Source: Flavobacterium sp. xlx-214 (GTDB lineage Bacteria; Bacteroidota; Bacteroidia; Flavobacteriales; Flavobacteriaceae). From it: a stretch of DNA of 64,000 nucleotides. Position numbers and translations under genes: made by a program. The stretch is taken from contig NZ_CP059431.1 of NCBI RefSeq assembly GCF_013874595.1, forward strand, positions 2,666,001 to 2,730,000, read 5' to 3'. The notes below the pieces were generated by a model. The model was given only the letters and a program-made list of their open reading frames with translations, made no database searches and was not told the DNA's origin. Positions 27,279 to 37,415 of this stretch are shown here, in pieces (position 1 is the first letter of the stretch; each line of letters begins with the position of its first letter).

Positions 27279-29864
27279 ATGATGTCTGAAGGAGAAAAGT
27301 TAATTCCTATTAACATCGAAGACGAAATGAAATCGGCATACATTGATTATTCAATGTCTGTTATTGTTTCCAGAGCATTACCTGATGTTCGCGATGGTTT
27401 AAAACCTGTTCACCGCCGTGTACTTTTCGGTATGTATGAATTAGGTGTAACTGCTAGTAAAGCGCATAAGAAATCTGCCAGAATTGTTGGAGAAGTTTTA
27501 GGTAAATACCACCCGCACGGAGATTCTTCTGTTTACGATGCTATGGTGCGTATGGCACAAGAGTGGAGTTTACGCTATTTATTGGTTGATGGGCAAGGTA
27601 ACTTTGGATCTGTTGATGGTGATAGCCCTGCAGCAATGCGTTATACCGAGGCTAGAATGAAAAAAATATCTGAAGAAATTTTAGCAGATATTGACAAAGA
27701 AACAGTCGATTTTCAATTAAACTTTGATGATACTTTAGAAGAACCTAAAGTAATGCCAACCAAAATACCAACACTTCTTGTTAACGGAGCTTCTGGTATT
27801 GCTGTAGGTATGGCAACTAATATGGCACCACATAACTTAACCGAAGTTGTTGATGGAACTTTAGCCTATATAGACAATAATGATATTGAGATTGATGAGT
27901 TAATGCAACACATCAAGGCTCCTGATTTTCCTACTGGAGGAATTATTTACGGTTACGAAGGCGTTAAAGAAGCTTACAAAACAGGGCGTGGACGTGTGGT
28001 TATGCGTGCAAAAGCTAATTTTGAAGAAATTGATGGCAAAGAATGCATCATTGTAACTGAAATTCCTTATCAAGTAAACAAAGCCGAAATGATTAAGAAA
28101 ACGGCTGAGTTGGTTAATGATAAAAAAATTGAAGGAATTTCAACTATCCGTGACGAATCTGATCGTAAAGGAATGCGTATTGTGTATGTTTTAAAACGTG
28201 AGGCTGTGCCTAACATCGTTTTAAACATGTTGTACAAATACACGCAATTGCAATCATCTTTCAGTATCAACAATATTGCGTTGGTAAACGGACGTCCGCA
28301 AATTTTAAATTTAAAAGATTTAATTCATTACTTTGTAGAGCACCGTCATGAAGTAGTTACGCGTCGTGCAGAGTATGAATTACGTAAAGCACAAGAACGT
28401 GCGCATATTTTAGAAGGATTAATCATTGCTTCTGATAATATTGATGAAGTTATTGCCATTATTCGTAGCTCTAAAAATGCTGATGAAGCGCGTGAACGCT
28501 TAATTGAACGTTTTTCTTTATCAGAAATTCAAGCGCGTGCTATTGTTGAGATGCGTTTACGTCAGTTAACAGGTCTTGAACAAGAAAAATTACGTGCAGA
28601 GTTTGATGAAATCATGAAATTAATTGCTCATTTACAAGAATTATTGGCTAGCAAAGAAATGCGAATGAACTTGATTAAAGAGGAATTAAACGAAATTCGT
28701 GATAAGTACGGAGATGCACGTCGTTCTCATATCGAGTATGCTGGTGGTGAAATGAATATTGAAGATTTAATTGCTGATGATCAAGTAGTTATTACAATTT
28801 CTCATGCTGGTTATATCAAACGTACACCTTTAAGCGAGTACAAAACACAAAACCGTGGTGGTGTTGGTCAAAAATCGGCAGGTACACGTGATCAAGATTT
28901 CCTTGAGCATATGTATGTGGCAACCAACCATCAATACATGTTATTCTTTACACAAAAAGGAAAATGTTTCTGGTTGCGTGTTTATGAAATTCCTGAAGGA
29001 AGCAAGCAAGCAAAAGGTCGCGCTATTCAAAACTTAATCAACATTGAAAACGATGATAAAGTAAAAGCATTTATTTGTACGCAAGATTTACGCGATGAAG
29101 AGTACATCAAAAACCACTTCATTGTTATGTGTACAAAACAAGGTCAGGTTAAGAAAACAGGTTTAGACCAATATTCTCGTCCACGCCAAAATGGTATCAA
29201 CGCTATTACTATTAAAGAAGGCGATGAGTTGTTAGAAGCTAAATTAACCGATGGTAATTCTAAAGTTTTAATTGCTGCGCGTAATGGTAAAATGGTTCGT
29301 TTTGATGAGTCTAAAACCCGCCCAATGGGTAGAACAGCATCTGGAGTTCGTGGTATTAAATTAGCCGATGAAAAAGATGAAGTTATTGGTTTAGTAACCG
29401 TGTCTGATTTAAACTCTGAAATTTTAGTTGTTTCAGAAAACGGTTACGGAAAACGCTCTGCTTTAGACGCTTACCGTGAAACAAATCGTGGTGGTAAAGG
29501 TGTTAAAGCAATGAATATTACTGATAAAACAGGAGCTTTAATTTCAATTAATTCTGTTACCGATACCGATGATTTAATGATTATCAACAAATCAGGTTTA
29601 ACCATTCGTTTACGAGTATCTGATTTACGTGTAATGGGTCGTAATACGCAAGGTGTTCGTTTAATCAACATAAAAGGAACCGATTCTATTGCTGCAGTTG
29701 CTAAAGTAATGCGCGATGAAGATGAGGAAGAAATGGATGATGAATTGAAAAAAGATTTATTAGCTGTTGATGAAAACGACATTTTAGAAGATGTTGTGGA
29801 TGATGTAGAAGAAGATGACGATGATGATATCGATCAAGAAGAAGATGAAACAAATGAAGAATAA
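27279..29864 (+). CDS. gyrA: DNA gyrase subunit A
   Basis: 861 residues. N-terminal breakage-reunion domain with the active-site Tyr122 in [10 protein letters not shown] and quinolone-region residues S83 and D87 (GDSSVYDAM), all wild-type and numbered as in E. coli. The C-terminal DNA-wrapping domain has the expected six blades, including the GyrA-box sequence QNRGGVGQ. The protein ends in an acidic tail ([16 protein letters not shown]). Two ATGs stand in tandem at the start. The next gene overlaps its end. Confidence 0.97.
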   Translation: MMSEGEKLIPINIEDEMKSAYIDYSMSVIVSRALPDVRDGLKPVHRRVLFGMYELGVTASKAHKKSARIVGEVLGKYHPHGDSSVYDAMVRMAQEWSLRYLLVDGQGNFGSVDGDSPAAMRYTEARMKKISEEILADIDKETVDFQLNFDDTLEEPKVMPTKIPTLLVNGASGIAVGMATNMAPHNLTEVVDGTLAYIDNNDIEIDELMQHIKAPDFPTGGIIYGYEGVKEAYKTGRGRVVMRAKANFEEIDGKECIIVTEIPYQVNKAEMIKKTAELVNDKKIEGISTIRDESDRKGMRIVYVLKREAVPNIVLNMLYKYTQLQSSFSINNIALVNGRPQILNLKDLIHYFVEHRHEVVTRRAEYELRKAQERAHILEGLIIASDNIDEVIAIIRSSKNADEARERLIERFSLSEIQARAIVEMRLRQLTGLEQEKLRAEFDEIMKLIAHLQELLASKEMRMNLIKEELNEIRDKYGDARRSHIEYAGGEMNIEDLIADDQVVITISHAGYIKRTPLSEYKTQNRGGVGQKSAGTRDQDFLEHMYVATNHQYMLFFTQKGKCFWLRVYEIPEGSKQAKGRAIQNLINIENDDKVKAFICTQDLRDEEYIKNHFIVMCTKQGQVKKTGLDQYSRPRQNGINAITIKEGDELLEAKLTDGNSKVLIAARNGKMVRFDESKTRPMGRTASGVRGIKLADEKDEVIGLVTVSDLNSEILVVSENGYGKRSALDAYRETNRGGKGVKAMNITDKTGALISINSVTDTDDLMIINKSGLTIRLRVSDLRVMGRNTQGVRLINIKGTDSIAAVAKVMRDEDEEEMDDELKKDLLAVDENDILEDVVDDVEEDDDDDIDQEEDETNEE

Positions 29865-31092
29865 ATTAATACTGATAAGCATGTTTTTTTTAACATGCTT
29901 TTCTTTTGCTCAAAAAAACGAGTTAAAAGATCTTGAAAAAGCTATAAAAAAGAACAATACGGAAGAAATTACCTCTCTTTTAGTACAATTAGATCCTTTA
30001 ATGGCTAGCGCAACTGATGATCAAAAAGCTGCTTTTTACTACTTTAAAGCTCAAAACGAGATTACTTTAGCAAACAATGGTACTAATATTTCTGAAAATA
30101 GATCAAAGGCTATTGAAACCTTAAAAAAGTTATTTGCCTTAGAAAACGAAACCAAGACCAAAAAGTATACAACAGAAGCTACTACTTTAAAAAACGATTT
30201 TTTAGCAATGCTTGTAAACGAAGCTGTTGAAAATAATCAAAAAAAAGAGTTTAATAAATCAAGTCGTTTATTTGAACAAGCTTATCAAATAAGCCCAACC
30301 GATACAGTTTATCTTTTTTATGCAGCAAGCGATGCTTCAAACGGAAAAGATTTTGACTATGCCGAGAGTAAATACAAAGAGTTAGCTAAACTAAATTATG
30401 ATGGAAAATCAGAAACTTATGTCGCTACATCTCAAATAACAGGTAAAGCGCAATCGTTCGGAATTGATAAAAAAGCTAGAGATTTAGCCATTAAAAATGG
30501 TACTCATGTAAAACCTGAAACCATTACAACAAAAAGTGTAAAACCTGAAATTTACAACAACATTACATTGATTCTTTTGAATAAAGAAAACTATTCAGAA
30601 GCCGAATCTTTTGCTTTAAAAGCTTATAGTTTAGATAAAAACAATATCAACACTTTAATGAATGTGTTGTTGCTGTATTATAAGACGAATCGTATGGATA
30701 AATACGAGGAATTTGCAAACAAAGGATTGGAGCAATTTCCTGATAACGAAACTTTATTATACAATTTGGCTGTAATTCATTTTGAAAACAACAAATTAGA
30801 ACTTGCTAAAAGTTATTTTGAGAAAATTATTAAAAATAACCCAAATCATTTCGAATCGTTAAAAGCTTTAGGTAACATTGAATTACAAAAAGATGCCGAT
30901 ATTACAAATAAAATAAACGCATTGCCAAATACTACTTCTTCAAACAAAAAGCGCAATGACTTAATGGAAAGTAAAAAAACAGTTTACAATAATGCTTTAA
31001 ACTATTATAAACAAGCTCAAAAAATTAACAATAAAGATATTGGTTTAAAAGAGTTGGTTACTCAAATAGAATTGTTTTTAAAGGATAATTAA
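29854..31092 (+). CDS. TPR-repeat secreted protein
   Basis: 412 residues from the ATG at 29854, with a signal peptide ([20 protein letters not shown]). An ATG at 29845 would add three residues; one at 29815 runs far into gyrA and is unlikely. TPR-like helical repeats lie at about 130-190, 225-260 and 295-330 ([34 protein letters not shown]). It overlaps gyrA by about 11 bases, so it is translationally coupled. The role is unknown; a periplasmic or outer-membrane scaffold is likely. Confidence 0.75.
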   Translation: MKNKLILISMFFLTCFSFAQKNELKDLEKAIKKNNTEEITSLLVQLDPLMASATDDQKAAFYYFKAQNEITLANNGTNISENRSKAIETLKKLFALENETKTKKYTTEATTLKNDFLAMLVNEAVENNQKKEFNKSSRLFEQAYQISPTDTVYLFYAASDASNGKDFDYAESKYKELAKLNYDGKSETYVATSQITGKAQSFGIDKKARDLAIKNGTHVKPETITTKSVKPEIYNNITLILLNKENYSEAESFALKAYSLDKNNINTLMNVLLLYYKTNRMDKYEEFANKGLEQFPDNETLLYNLAVIHFENNKLELAKSYFEKIIKNNPNHFESLKALGNIELQKDADITNKINALPNTTSSNKKRNDLMESKKTVYNNALNYYKQAQKINNKDIGLKELVTQIELFLKDN

Positions 31093-31192
31093 TACTAACT
31101 ATATATTTTTTCAAGTTACTGTCTGTTAATTTTATTATAATCAATAAAGTTTTAATTGAGTAAAAAAGTAGTTTAGCTATTAAAAAAGAAAG

Positions 31193-32476
31193 ATGAATAA
31201 AAAATATAAAATAGCTGTTATAGGCTTGGGTTATGTAGGGTTACCATTAGCCACATTGTTTGCTTCAAAATATTCGGTTATAGGTTTCGATATTAACCAA
31301 AAACGAGTTGAAGAACTTAAGAATGGTAATGACGGAACTTTAGAGGTTAGTACAGAAGAGCTACAAAAAGTACATAAAATCGACAATTTAGATAGTAATG
31401 GATTGTTTTTTACATCAGATGCATCAGATTTGCAAACAGCAAATGTTTACATTGTAACGGTACCAACACCTGTAGATAAAAACAACAGTCCCGATTTAAC
31501 TCCTTTAAAAAAAGCTTCGGAAACCATAGGTAAAGTCTTAAAAAAAGGAGATATAGTTATTTATGAATCTACAGTATATCCGGGTGTTACCGAAGAAGAA
31601 TGTGCTCCTGTCTTGGAAAACGTTTCAGGTTTGAAATTCAATGTAGATTTTTTTGCTGGATATTCTCCTGAACGAGTTAATCCAGGCGATAAAGAAAAAA
31701 CAATCGATAAAATTAAAAAAGTAACTTCGGGTTCTACTCCTGAAATCGCTCAAGAAATTGATCAATTATATCAAAACATTATTACAGCTGGTACGCATTT
31801 GGCTTCTTCCATTAAAGTTGCTGAGGCTGCTAAAGTAATTGAAAATGCGCAACGAGATATCAACATTGCTTTTGTGAATGAGTTGGCTAAGATTTTTGCT
31901 TTAATGAATATTGATACTAAGGAAGTCTTGGCTGCCGCAGGGACAAAATGGAATTTTATGCCTTTTAAGCCAGGTTTAGTAGGTGGACACTGTATTGGTG
32001 TAGATCCTTTTTATTTAGCTCAAAAAGCGCAAGAAATTGGTTATTATTCTGAGCTTATTTTATCAGCGCGCCGTTTAAATGATTCTATGGGATCTTTTGT
32101 AGCAGCTCAGGTTATAAAACTGATGATACAAAACGATTTAAAAATCAAAGATGCCAAAATTTTGGTTATGGGAGTTACTTTTAAAGAAAATTGCCCTGAT
32201 ATGCGTAATTCTAAGGTTTGGGATGTTGTAAATAGATTAACCGATTATGGCTGTGAGTTAAATGTATACGATCCTTGGGTTGATTGGAATAAAAGAAGAG
32301 TTCCAGAGGGAATTCAAGTTGCAACTCATTTAGAATTGAATACGTACGATGCGGTTGTTTTAGCCGTTGCACATGATCAGTTTTTAGATGCATCAATTAG
32401 AAGCTTTTTAAAACCTCACGGCGTTATTTATGATGTAAAAGGAGTTTTAAATGAACCTGTTGAAGGTAGTTTGTAA
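31193..32476 (+). CDS. nucleotide-sugar C6-dehydrogenase (UDP-HexNAc dehydrogenase, WbpA/TviB-like)
   Basis: 427 residues. The NAD-binding Rossmann motif is AVIGLGYVGLPLATLF near the N-terminus, the central domain has the catalytic Cys in LVGGHCIGVDPFYLAQ, and the C-terminal UDP-binding domain contains VWDVVNRLTDYG. Length and pattern resemble UDP-N-acetylglucosamine or -galactosamine 6-dehydrogenases that make uronic acids for capsule or O-antigen. No other polysaccharide gene is nearby, so the pathway is uncertain. The small 62-residue gene follows 9 bases later. Confidence 0.9.
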   Translation: MNKKYKIAVIGLGYVGLPLATLFASKYSVIGFDINQKRVEELKNGNDGTLEVSTEELQKVHKIDNLDSNGLFFTSDASDLQTANVYIVTVPTPVDKNNSPDLTPLKKASETIGKVLKKGDIVIYESTVYPGVTEEECAPVLENVSGLKFNVDFFAGYSPERVNPGDKEKTIDKIKKVTSGSTPEIAQEIDQLYQNIITAGTHLASSIKVAEAAKVIENAQRDINIAFVNELAKIFALMNIDTKEVLAAAGTKWNFMPFKPGLVGGHCIGVDPFYLAQKAQEIGYYSELILSARRLNDSMGSFVAAQVIKLMIQNDLKIKDAKILVMGVTFKENCPDMRNSKVWDVVNRLTDYGCELNVYDPWVDWNKRRVPEGIQVATHLELNTYDAVVLAVAHDQFLDASIRSFLKPHGVIYDVKGVLNEPVEGSL

Positions 32477-32485
32477 TTAGTTTTT

Positions 32486-32674
32486 ATGTATCCGTATCAT
32501 AATAAAATAAGACAACGAATCAAAAATGGCGAGTTAGTGCGTTATGAGTTTGTTGAAAAGTACAAAAATATCAGTCCTTGTTTGCTTTTGTATTTTGATA
32601 CAGAACCATTTATAAAACCAATTCGCGAACATCGTTTTGAAGAATACAAAACTCTTTTAAAAATAGTAGATTAA
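32486..32674 (+). CDS. small hypothetical protein
   Basis: 62 residues, with charged and aromatic composition (YPYHNKIRQRIKNGELVRYEF). It starts 9 bases after the sugar dehydrogenase and is probably on the same transcript. I recognise no domain, but similar short proteins are often encoded after WbpA/TviB-type genes in flavobacteria. A palindromic hairpin follows. Confidence 0.6.
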   Translation: MYPYHNKIRQRIKNGELVRYEFVEKYKNISPCLLLYFDTEPFIKPIREHRFEEYKTLLKIVD

Positions 32675-32693
32675 ACATTATATAAATTTAAAA

Positions 32694-32747
32694 GAAGATT
32701 CGTCGGAATTAAATAATTATAAATTTTATTCATCTCCGCGAATCTTC
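32694..32747 (+). repeat. large imperfect palindrome, possible interspersed repeat or terminator
   Basis: GAAGATTCG-T-CGGA and TCCG-CGAATCTTC are separated by 27 bases and pair over 13 base pairs with one bulged T. It lies between convergent genes and ends with a short T run, so it may act as a terminator, or be a copy of a mobile palindrome. Confidence 0.5.
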
Positions 32748-32756
32748 GCTATTTAA

Positions 32757-33668
32757 TTAAAACAAACCTTCAGTAGAAAGGTATCTCTCTCCTGTATCAT
32801 AATTAAACGTAACAACAGTAGCATCTGTAGGAATTTCGTTCATTTTTTTTGCAACGGCAGCTAAAGAAGCTCCTGTAGAAATACCCACCAAAATACCTTC
32901 TTTCTTTGCAATGTTTCGGGCAAATTCATAAGCTTCATCTTTATTAATTTGTACTACTTCATCAATTAATTGTTGTTGAAAGATTGATGGTACAAAGCCT
33001 GCTCCTATCCCTTGTAATGGGTGCGGACCTGCTTGTCCTCCACTTAAAACAGGTGATAATTCAGGCTCTACCGCAATAATTTTTATATTGGGAAACGTTA
33101 CTTTTAAAACCTTAGCTACACCGGTTAAATGACCGCCTGTACCTACACCCGAAATTAAATAGTCTATTCCTTCAGGAAAATCGTTAATTAACTCTTGAGC
33201 CGTTGTTTTCTCGTGTACAGCTACATTTGCAGGATTGTCAAATTGTTGAGGCGACCATGCATTAGGAATACTTTTTACAAGCTCGTTTGCTTTTTCAATG
33301 GCTCCTTTCATTCCTTTTTCACGAGGTGTTAATTCAAAAGTTGCTCCATAAATTTCCATCAACTTTCTACGCTCAATACTCATTGATTCAGGCATTACTA
33401 AAATAACTTTGTATCCTTTTACAGCACCAACTAAAGCTAAACCAATACCAGTATTACCCGATGTAGGTTCAATAATTACGCTGTCTGGTTTTAGCAACCC
33501 TTTTGCTTCTGCATCTTCAATCATTGCTAAGGCAATTCTATCTTTAATACTACTGCCTGGATTGGTACGCTCTAATTTTATCCATACGTTTTTAACAGTT
33601 GGATACAATTTTTTAAGGTTTACAACAGGTGTATTTCCTATTGTTTCTAAAATGTTATTTGCTTTCAT
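32757..33668 (-). CDS. cysM: cysteine synthase
   Basis: 303 residues. PLP-dependent fold II: the Schiff-base Lys is K42 in [11 protein letters not shown], the phosphate loop is [11 protein letters not shown], and the glycine loop is [12 protein letters not shown]. Length and motifs put it between CysK and CysM; CysM is the conventional label here. It converts O-acetylserine and sulfide (or thiosulfate) to cysteine. The start lies 6 bases after the cysE stop, with Rrf2 before that, so the three form one operon. Confidence 0.92.
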   Translation of the reverse strand: MKANNILETIGNTPVVNLKKLYPTVKNVWIKLERTNPGSSIKDRIALAMIEDAEAKGLLKPDSVIIEPTSGNTGIGLALVGAVKGYKVILVMPESMSIERRKLMEIYGATFELTPREKGMKGAIEKANELVKSIPNAWSPQQFDNPANVAVHEKTTAQELINDFPEGIDYLISGVGTGGHLTGVAKVLKVTFPNIKIIAVEPELSPVLSGGQAGPHPLQGIGAGFVPSIFQQQLIDEVVQINKDEAYEFARNIAKKEGILVGISTGASLAAVAKKMNEIPTDATVVTFNYDTGERYLSTEGLF

Positions 33669-33674
33669 TTTTAT

Positions 33675-34478
33675 TTATATTACATAATTAATAGGTTCTG
33701 GAAATTTTTGTTTGTGTTTAATAACCACTTCACTTTTATGATATACTAAAGCATGGGCAGCAATAGATGATGTAACCCAAACATTACCACCAATAACCAC
33801 ATGATCTTCAATAATGGTATTACCCCCTAAAATTGTTGCGTTGGCATAAATGGTTACGTTATTTTTTATGGTTGGATGTCTTTTTACTTCGGCTTCCTCT
33901 TTACTTACACTTAAAGCACCCAGCGTAACACCTTGATAAATTTTTACATTGTTGCCAATTACAGCAGTTTCTCCTATAACAACACCGGTTCCGTGATCAA
34001 TAATAAAATGCATACCAATGGTTGCACCTGGATGAATATCTATTCCTGCTTTACTGTGAATATATTCTGATATTAATCTGGGAATTATAGGCACTTCTTC
34101 TTTCCAAAGGATATGAGCTATTCTATGAAAAGTAACTGCATAAAACCCCGGATAAGCAACTAAAACTTCATTAATTGATTTTGCAGCAGGATCGTATTGC
34201 ACAATATATTCGGCATCTTCAATTAAATTTTTATACAAAGCATCCATTTTTGAAAAAAGGCGCGTTACAATTTGTGTTGCTTGCTCTGAATCAATTGTAG
34301 TGCTAATAATTTCATTTAAATTTTCTTGTAATACTTTTGCTTTCTCATTAAAACTGGTGAATGTAACTTGACTTTCATTTAAAAAAAGCCATTCAAATAA
34401 ATCATCAACCCATGAAGCGACCTTTTTCTTATTCGGAATTTTAAATTGTTGCTTTTTATTAAAAATATTTTCTATCAT
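33675..34478 (-). CDS. cysE: serine O-acetyltransferase, EpsC/CysE type
   Basis: 267 residues. A helical N-terminal domain (1-135) is followed by left-handed hexapeptide repeats with the catalytic His in GMHFIIDHGTGVVIGE and the repeat run IGNNVKIYQGVTLGA. It makes O-acetylserine from serine and acetyl-CoA, the substrate of CysM encoded 6 bases downstream. The combination with an Rrf2 regulator and a Cys-containing leader peptide points to feedback-regulated cysteine synthesis. Confidence 0.93.
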   Translation of the reverse strand: MIENIFNKKQQFKIPNKKKVASWVDDLFEWLFLNESQVTFTSFNEKAKVLQENLNEIISTTIDSEQATQIVTRLFSKMDALYKNLIEDAEYIVQYDPAAKSINEVLVAYPGFYAVTFHRIAHILWKEEVPIIPRLISEYIHSKAGIDIHPGATIGMHFIIDHGTGVVIGETAVIGNNVKIYQGVTLGALSVSKEEAEVKRHPTIKNNVTIYANATILGGNTIIEDHVVIGGNVWVTSSIAAHALVYHKSEVVIKHKQKFPEPINYVI

Positions 34479-34610
34479 AATGTATTATTTAGACAGTATT
34501 TATAACGCTATCTTTTTTTATATTTTAAACATTTTTCTTTTTAATTAATCTTAAAAAACTAATACTATATAAATTCTATCTAACTAGTAGTGTTTTGATT
34601 AAAAAAAATA

Positions 34611-35027
34611 TTATTTATCATTTAAAAATGATTGAAGCGTAGCCTCCATCATACTTAAACGTGTTTTATCGCGTACTTCTGTCAATTGTTTTCTAAGGTA
34701 GCACTTAACTTCATCCTCACAATCTCTACATTTTTCATAATAATTCATTGATATACAAGGAACCAATGATATAGGTCCGTCAAAAATACGGTACAAATCA
34801 GCTAATGAAACCTCGTTGGGATCTTTTAATAAATAATAGCCCCCACCTATTCCTTGTTTGCTGTTTACTAATTTGTGGCGCTTAAGTTCTAACAAAATTT
34901 GTTCTAAAAATTTTCTGGGTATGTTTTCATTTTCAGCAATAGCAGCCGTTGTTAAGTGACCTTTTTGATATACAGTCGCCAAACCTACCATTGCTTTTAA
35001 TGCATATTTACATTTTTTTGATAACAT
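34611..35027 (-). CDS. Rrf2-family transcriptional regulator with Fe-S-type cysteines
   Basis: 138 residues. The winged helix-turn-helix (about 8-60) has KYALKAMVGLATVYQ and ENIPRKFLEQILLEL. Cysteines after it, VPCISMNYYEKCRDCEDEVKC, resemble the IscR cluster ligands, so the protein may sense Fe-S or sulfur status. It is first in an operon with cysE and cysM, like the CymR regulators of Firmicutes, which suggests it controls cysteine synthesis; that function is inferred from context. Confidence 0.88.
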   Translation of the reverse strand: MLSKKCKYALKAMVGLATVYQKGHLTTAAIAENENIPRKFLEQILLELKRHKLVNSKQGIGGGYYLLKDPNEVSLADLYRIFDGPISLVPCISMNYYEKCRDCEDEVKCYLRKQLTEVRDKTRLSMMEATLQSFLNDK

Positions 35028-35048
35028 CGTATTTTTAAAATTTGATAC

Positions 35049-35074
35049 AAAAAAAACCTCCTACTATAGGAAGT
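35049..35074 (-). terminator. intrinsic terminator inside the rrf2-cysE-cysM leader (attenuator candidate)
   Basis: On the minus strand, AACTTCCTA pairs with TAGGAGGTT across a TAG loop and is followed by eight Ts. It lies between the leader peptide ORF and the Rrf2 start at 35027, so readthrough must be regulated for the operon to be expressed. Confidence 0.75.
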
Positions 35075-35113
35075 TCGCCGGACATTTAAATAAATAAAAC
35101 GGTTACTTTTCCT

Positions 35114-35167
35114 TTAATCAGAAAAAGACCACATGCACATTTTAGTATTTAAACTTAGTTTTCTCAT
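35114..35167 (-). CDS. 17-residue Cys-containing leader peptide
   Basis: ATG to TAA on the minus strand encodes MRKLSLNTKMCMWSFSD. It lies 40 bases before the leader terminator and upstream of the Rrf2 regulator and cysteine synthesis genes, and holds one Cys codon and three Met codons, as would a peptide that reports Cys-tRNA or Met-tRNA supply. It is in the right place for ribosome-mediated attenuation. Not an ORF long enough for usual gene finding; translation is inferred. Confidence 0.55.
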   Translation of the reverse strand: MRKLSLNTKMCMWSFSD

Positions 35168-35169
35168 TT

Positions 35170-35211
35170 TTATAAGACTTGTGGTACAAATTTAAAAGCT
35201 TTTTTTAACAT
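35170..35211 (-). CDS. possible second upstream micro-ORF
   Basis: ATG to TAA encodes MLKKAFKFVPQVL, preceded by AAGGAG 7 bases before the ATG on the minus strand, an unusually good ribosome binding site for this organism. Its stop lies 2 bases from the start of the Cys-containing leader ORF, so translation could be coupled. It could be chance. Confidence 0.3.
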   Translation of the reverse strand: MLKKAFKFVPQVL

Positions 35212-35385
35212 ACCCAAACTCCTTATTATTTTTAATGATTCCTTAACTTTTTTTTTCAAGTTGAAAGAAGATTGATTTTACTTACACAAGTCTTTAATTT
35301 ATAATAACTGTAAAAGTATTTGAATATAAATTTTAAAATTTACATCCTAAATATGTATGTCTTTAAAATTCATATCCCTTTGATT

Positions 35386-35413
35386 AAAAAAACGGGGATT
35401 ACTCCCCGTTTCT
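35386..35413 (-). terminator. intrinsic terminator of the surface-protein gene run
   Basis: AAACGGGGA and TCCCCGTTT enclose a TTAC loop, with a T run after it on the minus strand, 28 bases beyond the ompA stop. Confidence 0.8.
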
Positions 35414-35441
35414 TACTAACTCTGTTCTTACTTAAATAAGC

Positions 35442-37403
35442 CTACATATCCAACACAATAAATTCAGATCTACGGTTTTGTTGATGTTCTTCTTCAGAAC
35501 ATTTAACACCGTTGCTACAGCGGTTTTCTAATTGGGTTTCACCATAACCTTTGTAGGTAATTCTTGCAGCGTCTATGCCTTGAGCAATCATCCAATTAGC
35601 GGTTGATTTGGCTCTACGCTGAGATAGTTTTAAGTTGTAAGCATCGCTTGCGCGACTATCGGTGTGTGAACGTACATCTATTTTCATGCGTGGGTACTCT
35701 TTCAACACTTCTACTACTTTGGCTAGCTCTACTGCTGCATCCGGACGGATGTTGTCTTTGTCTAAATCAAAATAAATTGGGTTTAATTGAAGTACTTTAA
35801 ACAAATCGTCGTTCTTTTTCACTTCTACTTTCTTACGCTCTAAAACAACTGTTTTCTCTGTAATGCCCGTTGTTGTGTCTAGCGTTACCGTTTCTTCTTT
35901 GATGATATAATCGGCTTTTGCTACTTTTAAACGATACATTTCACCGCAAACATAATCGGCTGTGAACTGATTGCCTTTGCTGGTTGGATGCGATGTGCCT
36001 AAGCTGTTGTACAGCCTATCGTACAAGGTAATTTCAACATCGGTTAAAATATTGCGCGTTTTGGCATCTACCACTGTTACTACCAAATCTTGCTGACAAC
36101 GATTGATTTCTTTGTCTTCTACAAAACTGTAGATGTCATCGTTACCCATTCCGCCTTCTCTGTTTGATGAAAAGAAGCCTTCTTTGGTGCTGTGGTTGAT
36201 GTAATACGCAAAATCGTCTGCGTTAGAGTTCACTGGTGCACCTAGGTTTTGTACGGCTTCAAACTGATTGTTTTTGTCTAATTTGGTTGCATACACATCC
36301 AAACCACCTAAGCCTACTCTGCCATCGCTTGAAAAATACAACTCGTTGGCATCGTTCATATACGGAAAGCTCTCACGAGCTTCGGTATTGATTTGTGGCC
36401 CCAGGTTTTGAGGGGTGCCAAAGCTACCGTTATTGATGCTTACTTGCCATAAATCGCTTTCACCAAAGCCTCCTGGACGATCGGATGCAAAGTACATCGT
36501 GCGTTCATCGGCGCTTAGCGTTGGGTGTGCGGTAGAATAATCATCGCTGTTAAAAGGCAATTCGGTTACCTTTACCCATTTGCCGTTTTGCAACTCAGCA
36601 CGGTATATTTTTAAACGGGTGTTTTTGTCGGCATCGTACTTACGGGTACCTTTTACAATGTTGTTTCTTGTAAAATACATGGTTTGCCCGTCTTTGGTGA
36701 TAACTGCCGTAGACTCGTTTAACTTGCTTTTTACATCGCCTTTAATGCGTTGTACTTTTTGATTTTTACCGTTATCGGTTTCGTTTTGCAATGAATATTG
36801 GTACAAACTGGTAAAGGCTGCGCCTGTCCAGGTGTGTACTTTTTTGCTTAAACTACCGGTATCGCGTGCGCTGGTAAAGTACAAATTGTTGTTGTGTACA
36901 TAGCTACCATAATCGGCAAAAGGTGTGTTGATGCTTAAATTGGTTATTTGGCTGTAACGACCCGAATTGGCCTGAATTTGTGCTTTTAATTCGGCTTCGT
37001 TTTTGCGTATTTCACCTATTTGGCTCTTACCTACTTTGCTTACAAAGGTGTTGTAGTATTGCTTGGCTTCGGTTTCCTTACCTACGTGTTGTAGGGTTTG
37101 CGCGTAGCGGTAGTAATACTCTGGGGCTATGTCTTCATTGCTGTATTCTGCAAACAAACGCTCATACTGCTTTTCTGCTGCTGTGTAGCGGGCATTAAAA
37201 TAGTTGGCGTTGCCTAAGTTTTCATGCAAGCTTTGGCTGCTGTAACCACGATTTTCTACTTTTTCATAAATATCCAATGCGTCTACATACGCCCATTGAT
37301 CATACTGCTTGTCGGCTTTCTTTAAACCGGCTTGTGCTTGTGCCACGGTATTCCCTAAAAATAAGGCGGATACCAGGGCAATTGTGCTGATTCCTTTTTT
37401 CAT
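35442..37403 (-). CDS. OmpA-family outer-membrane protein with TPR and PD40 repeats
   Basis: 653 residues with a signal peptide (ending at TVAQAQAG). Order: TPR-like helices (about 25-140), WD40-like PD40 beta-propeller repeats (160-420, e.g. YFASDRPGGFGESDLWQV), a carboxypeptidase-regulatory-like beta domain (430-520), and a C-terminal OmpA domain (535-653) with FDLDKDNIRPDAAVELAK and the peptidoglycan-binding RSHTDSRASDAYNLKLSQRR. This layout is typical of the last gene of T9SS surface clusters (PorP, then this). It anchors the surface complex to peptidoglycan. It lies in a less AT-rich block. Confidence 0.9.
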   Translation of the reverse strand: MKKGISTIALVSALFLGNTVAQAQAGLKKADKQYDQWAYVDALDIYEKVENRGYSSQSLHENLGNANYFNARYTAAEKQYERLFAEYSNEDIAPEYYYRYAQTLQHVGKETEAKQYYNTFVSKVGKSQIGEIRKNEAELKAQIQANSGRYSQITNLSINTPFADYGSYVHNNNLYFTSARDTGSLSKKVHTWTGAAFTSLYQYSLQNETDNGKNQKVQRIKGDVKSKLNESTAVITKDGQTMYFTRNNIVKGTRKYDADKNTRLKIYRAELQNGKWVKVTELPFNSDDYSTAHPTLSADERTMYFASDRPGGFGESDLWQVSINNGSFGTPQNLGPQINTEARESFPYMNDANELYFSSDGRVGLGGLDVYATKLDKNNQFEAVQNLGAPVNSNADDFAYYINHSTKEGFFSSNREGGMGNDDIYSFVEDKEINRCQQDLVVTVVDAKTRNILTDVEITLYDRLYNSLGTSHPTSKGNQFTADYVCGEMYRLKVAKADYIIKEETVTLDTTTGITEKTVVLERKKVEVKKNDDLFKVLQLNPIYFDLDKDNIRPDAAVELAKVVEVLKEYPRMKIDVRSHTDSRASDAYNLKLSQRRAKSTANWMIAQGIDAARITYKGYGETQLENRCSNGVKCSEEEHQQNRRSEFIVLDM

Positions 37404-37415
37404 GTCCTTGTGGTT

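Larger units (their letters stand above)
35028..35441 (-). promoter_or_regulatory. leader region of the rrf2-cysE-cysM operon
   Basis: This 414-base stretch without a large gene contains the terminator of ompA at its right end (35386-35413), an inverted repeat AAGACTTGTG (35285-35294) with CACAAGTCTT (35174-35183) 100 bases apart, two micro-ORFs, and a strong terminator before rrf2. It is structured enough to be a regulatory leader. No known riboswitch could be recognised by eye. Confidence 0.5.

Noticed and set aside
27279..29864. Quinolone-resistance changes in GyrA
   Set aside because: S83 and D87 are the wild-type residues.
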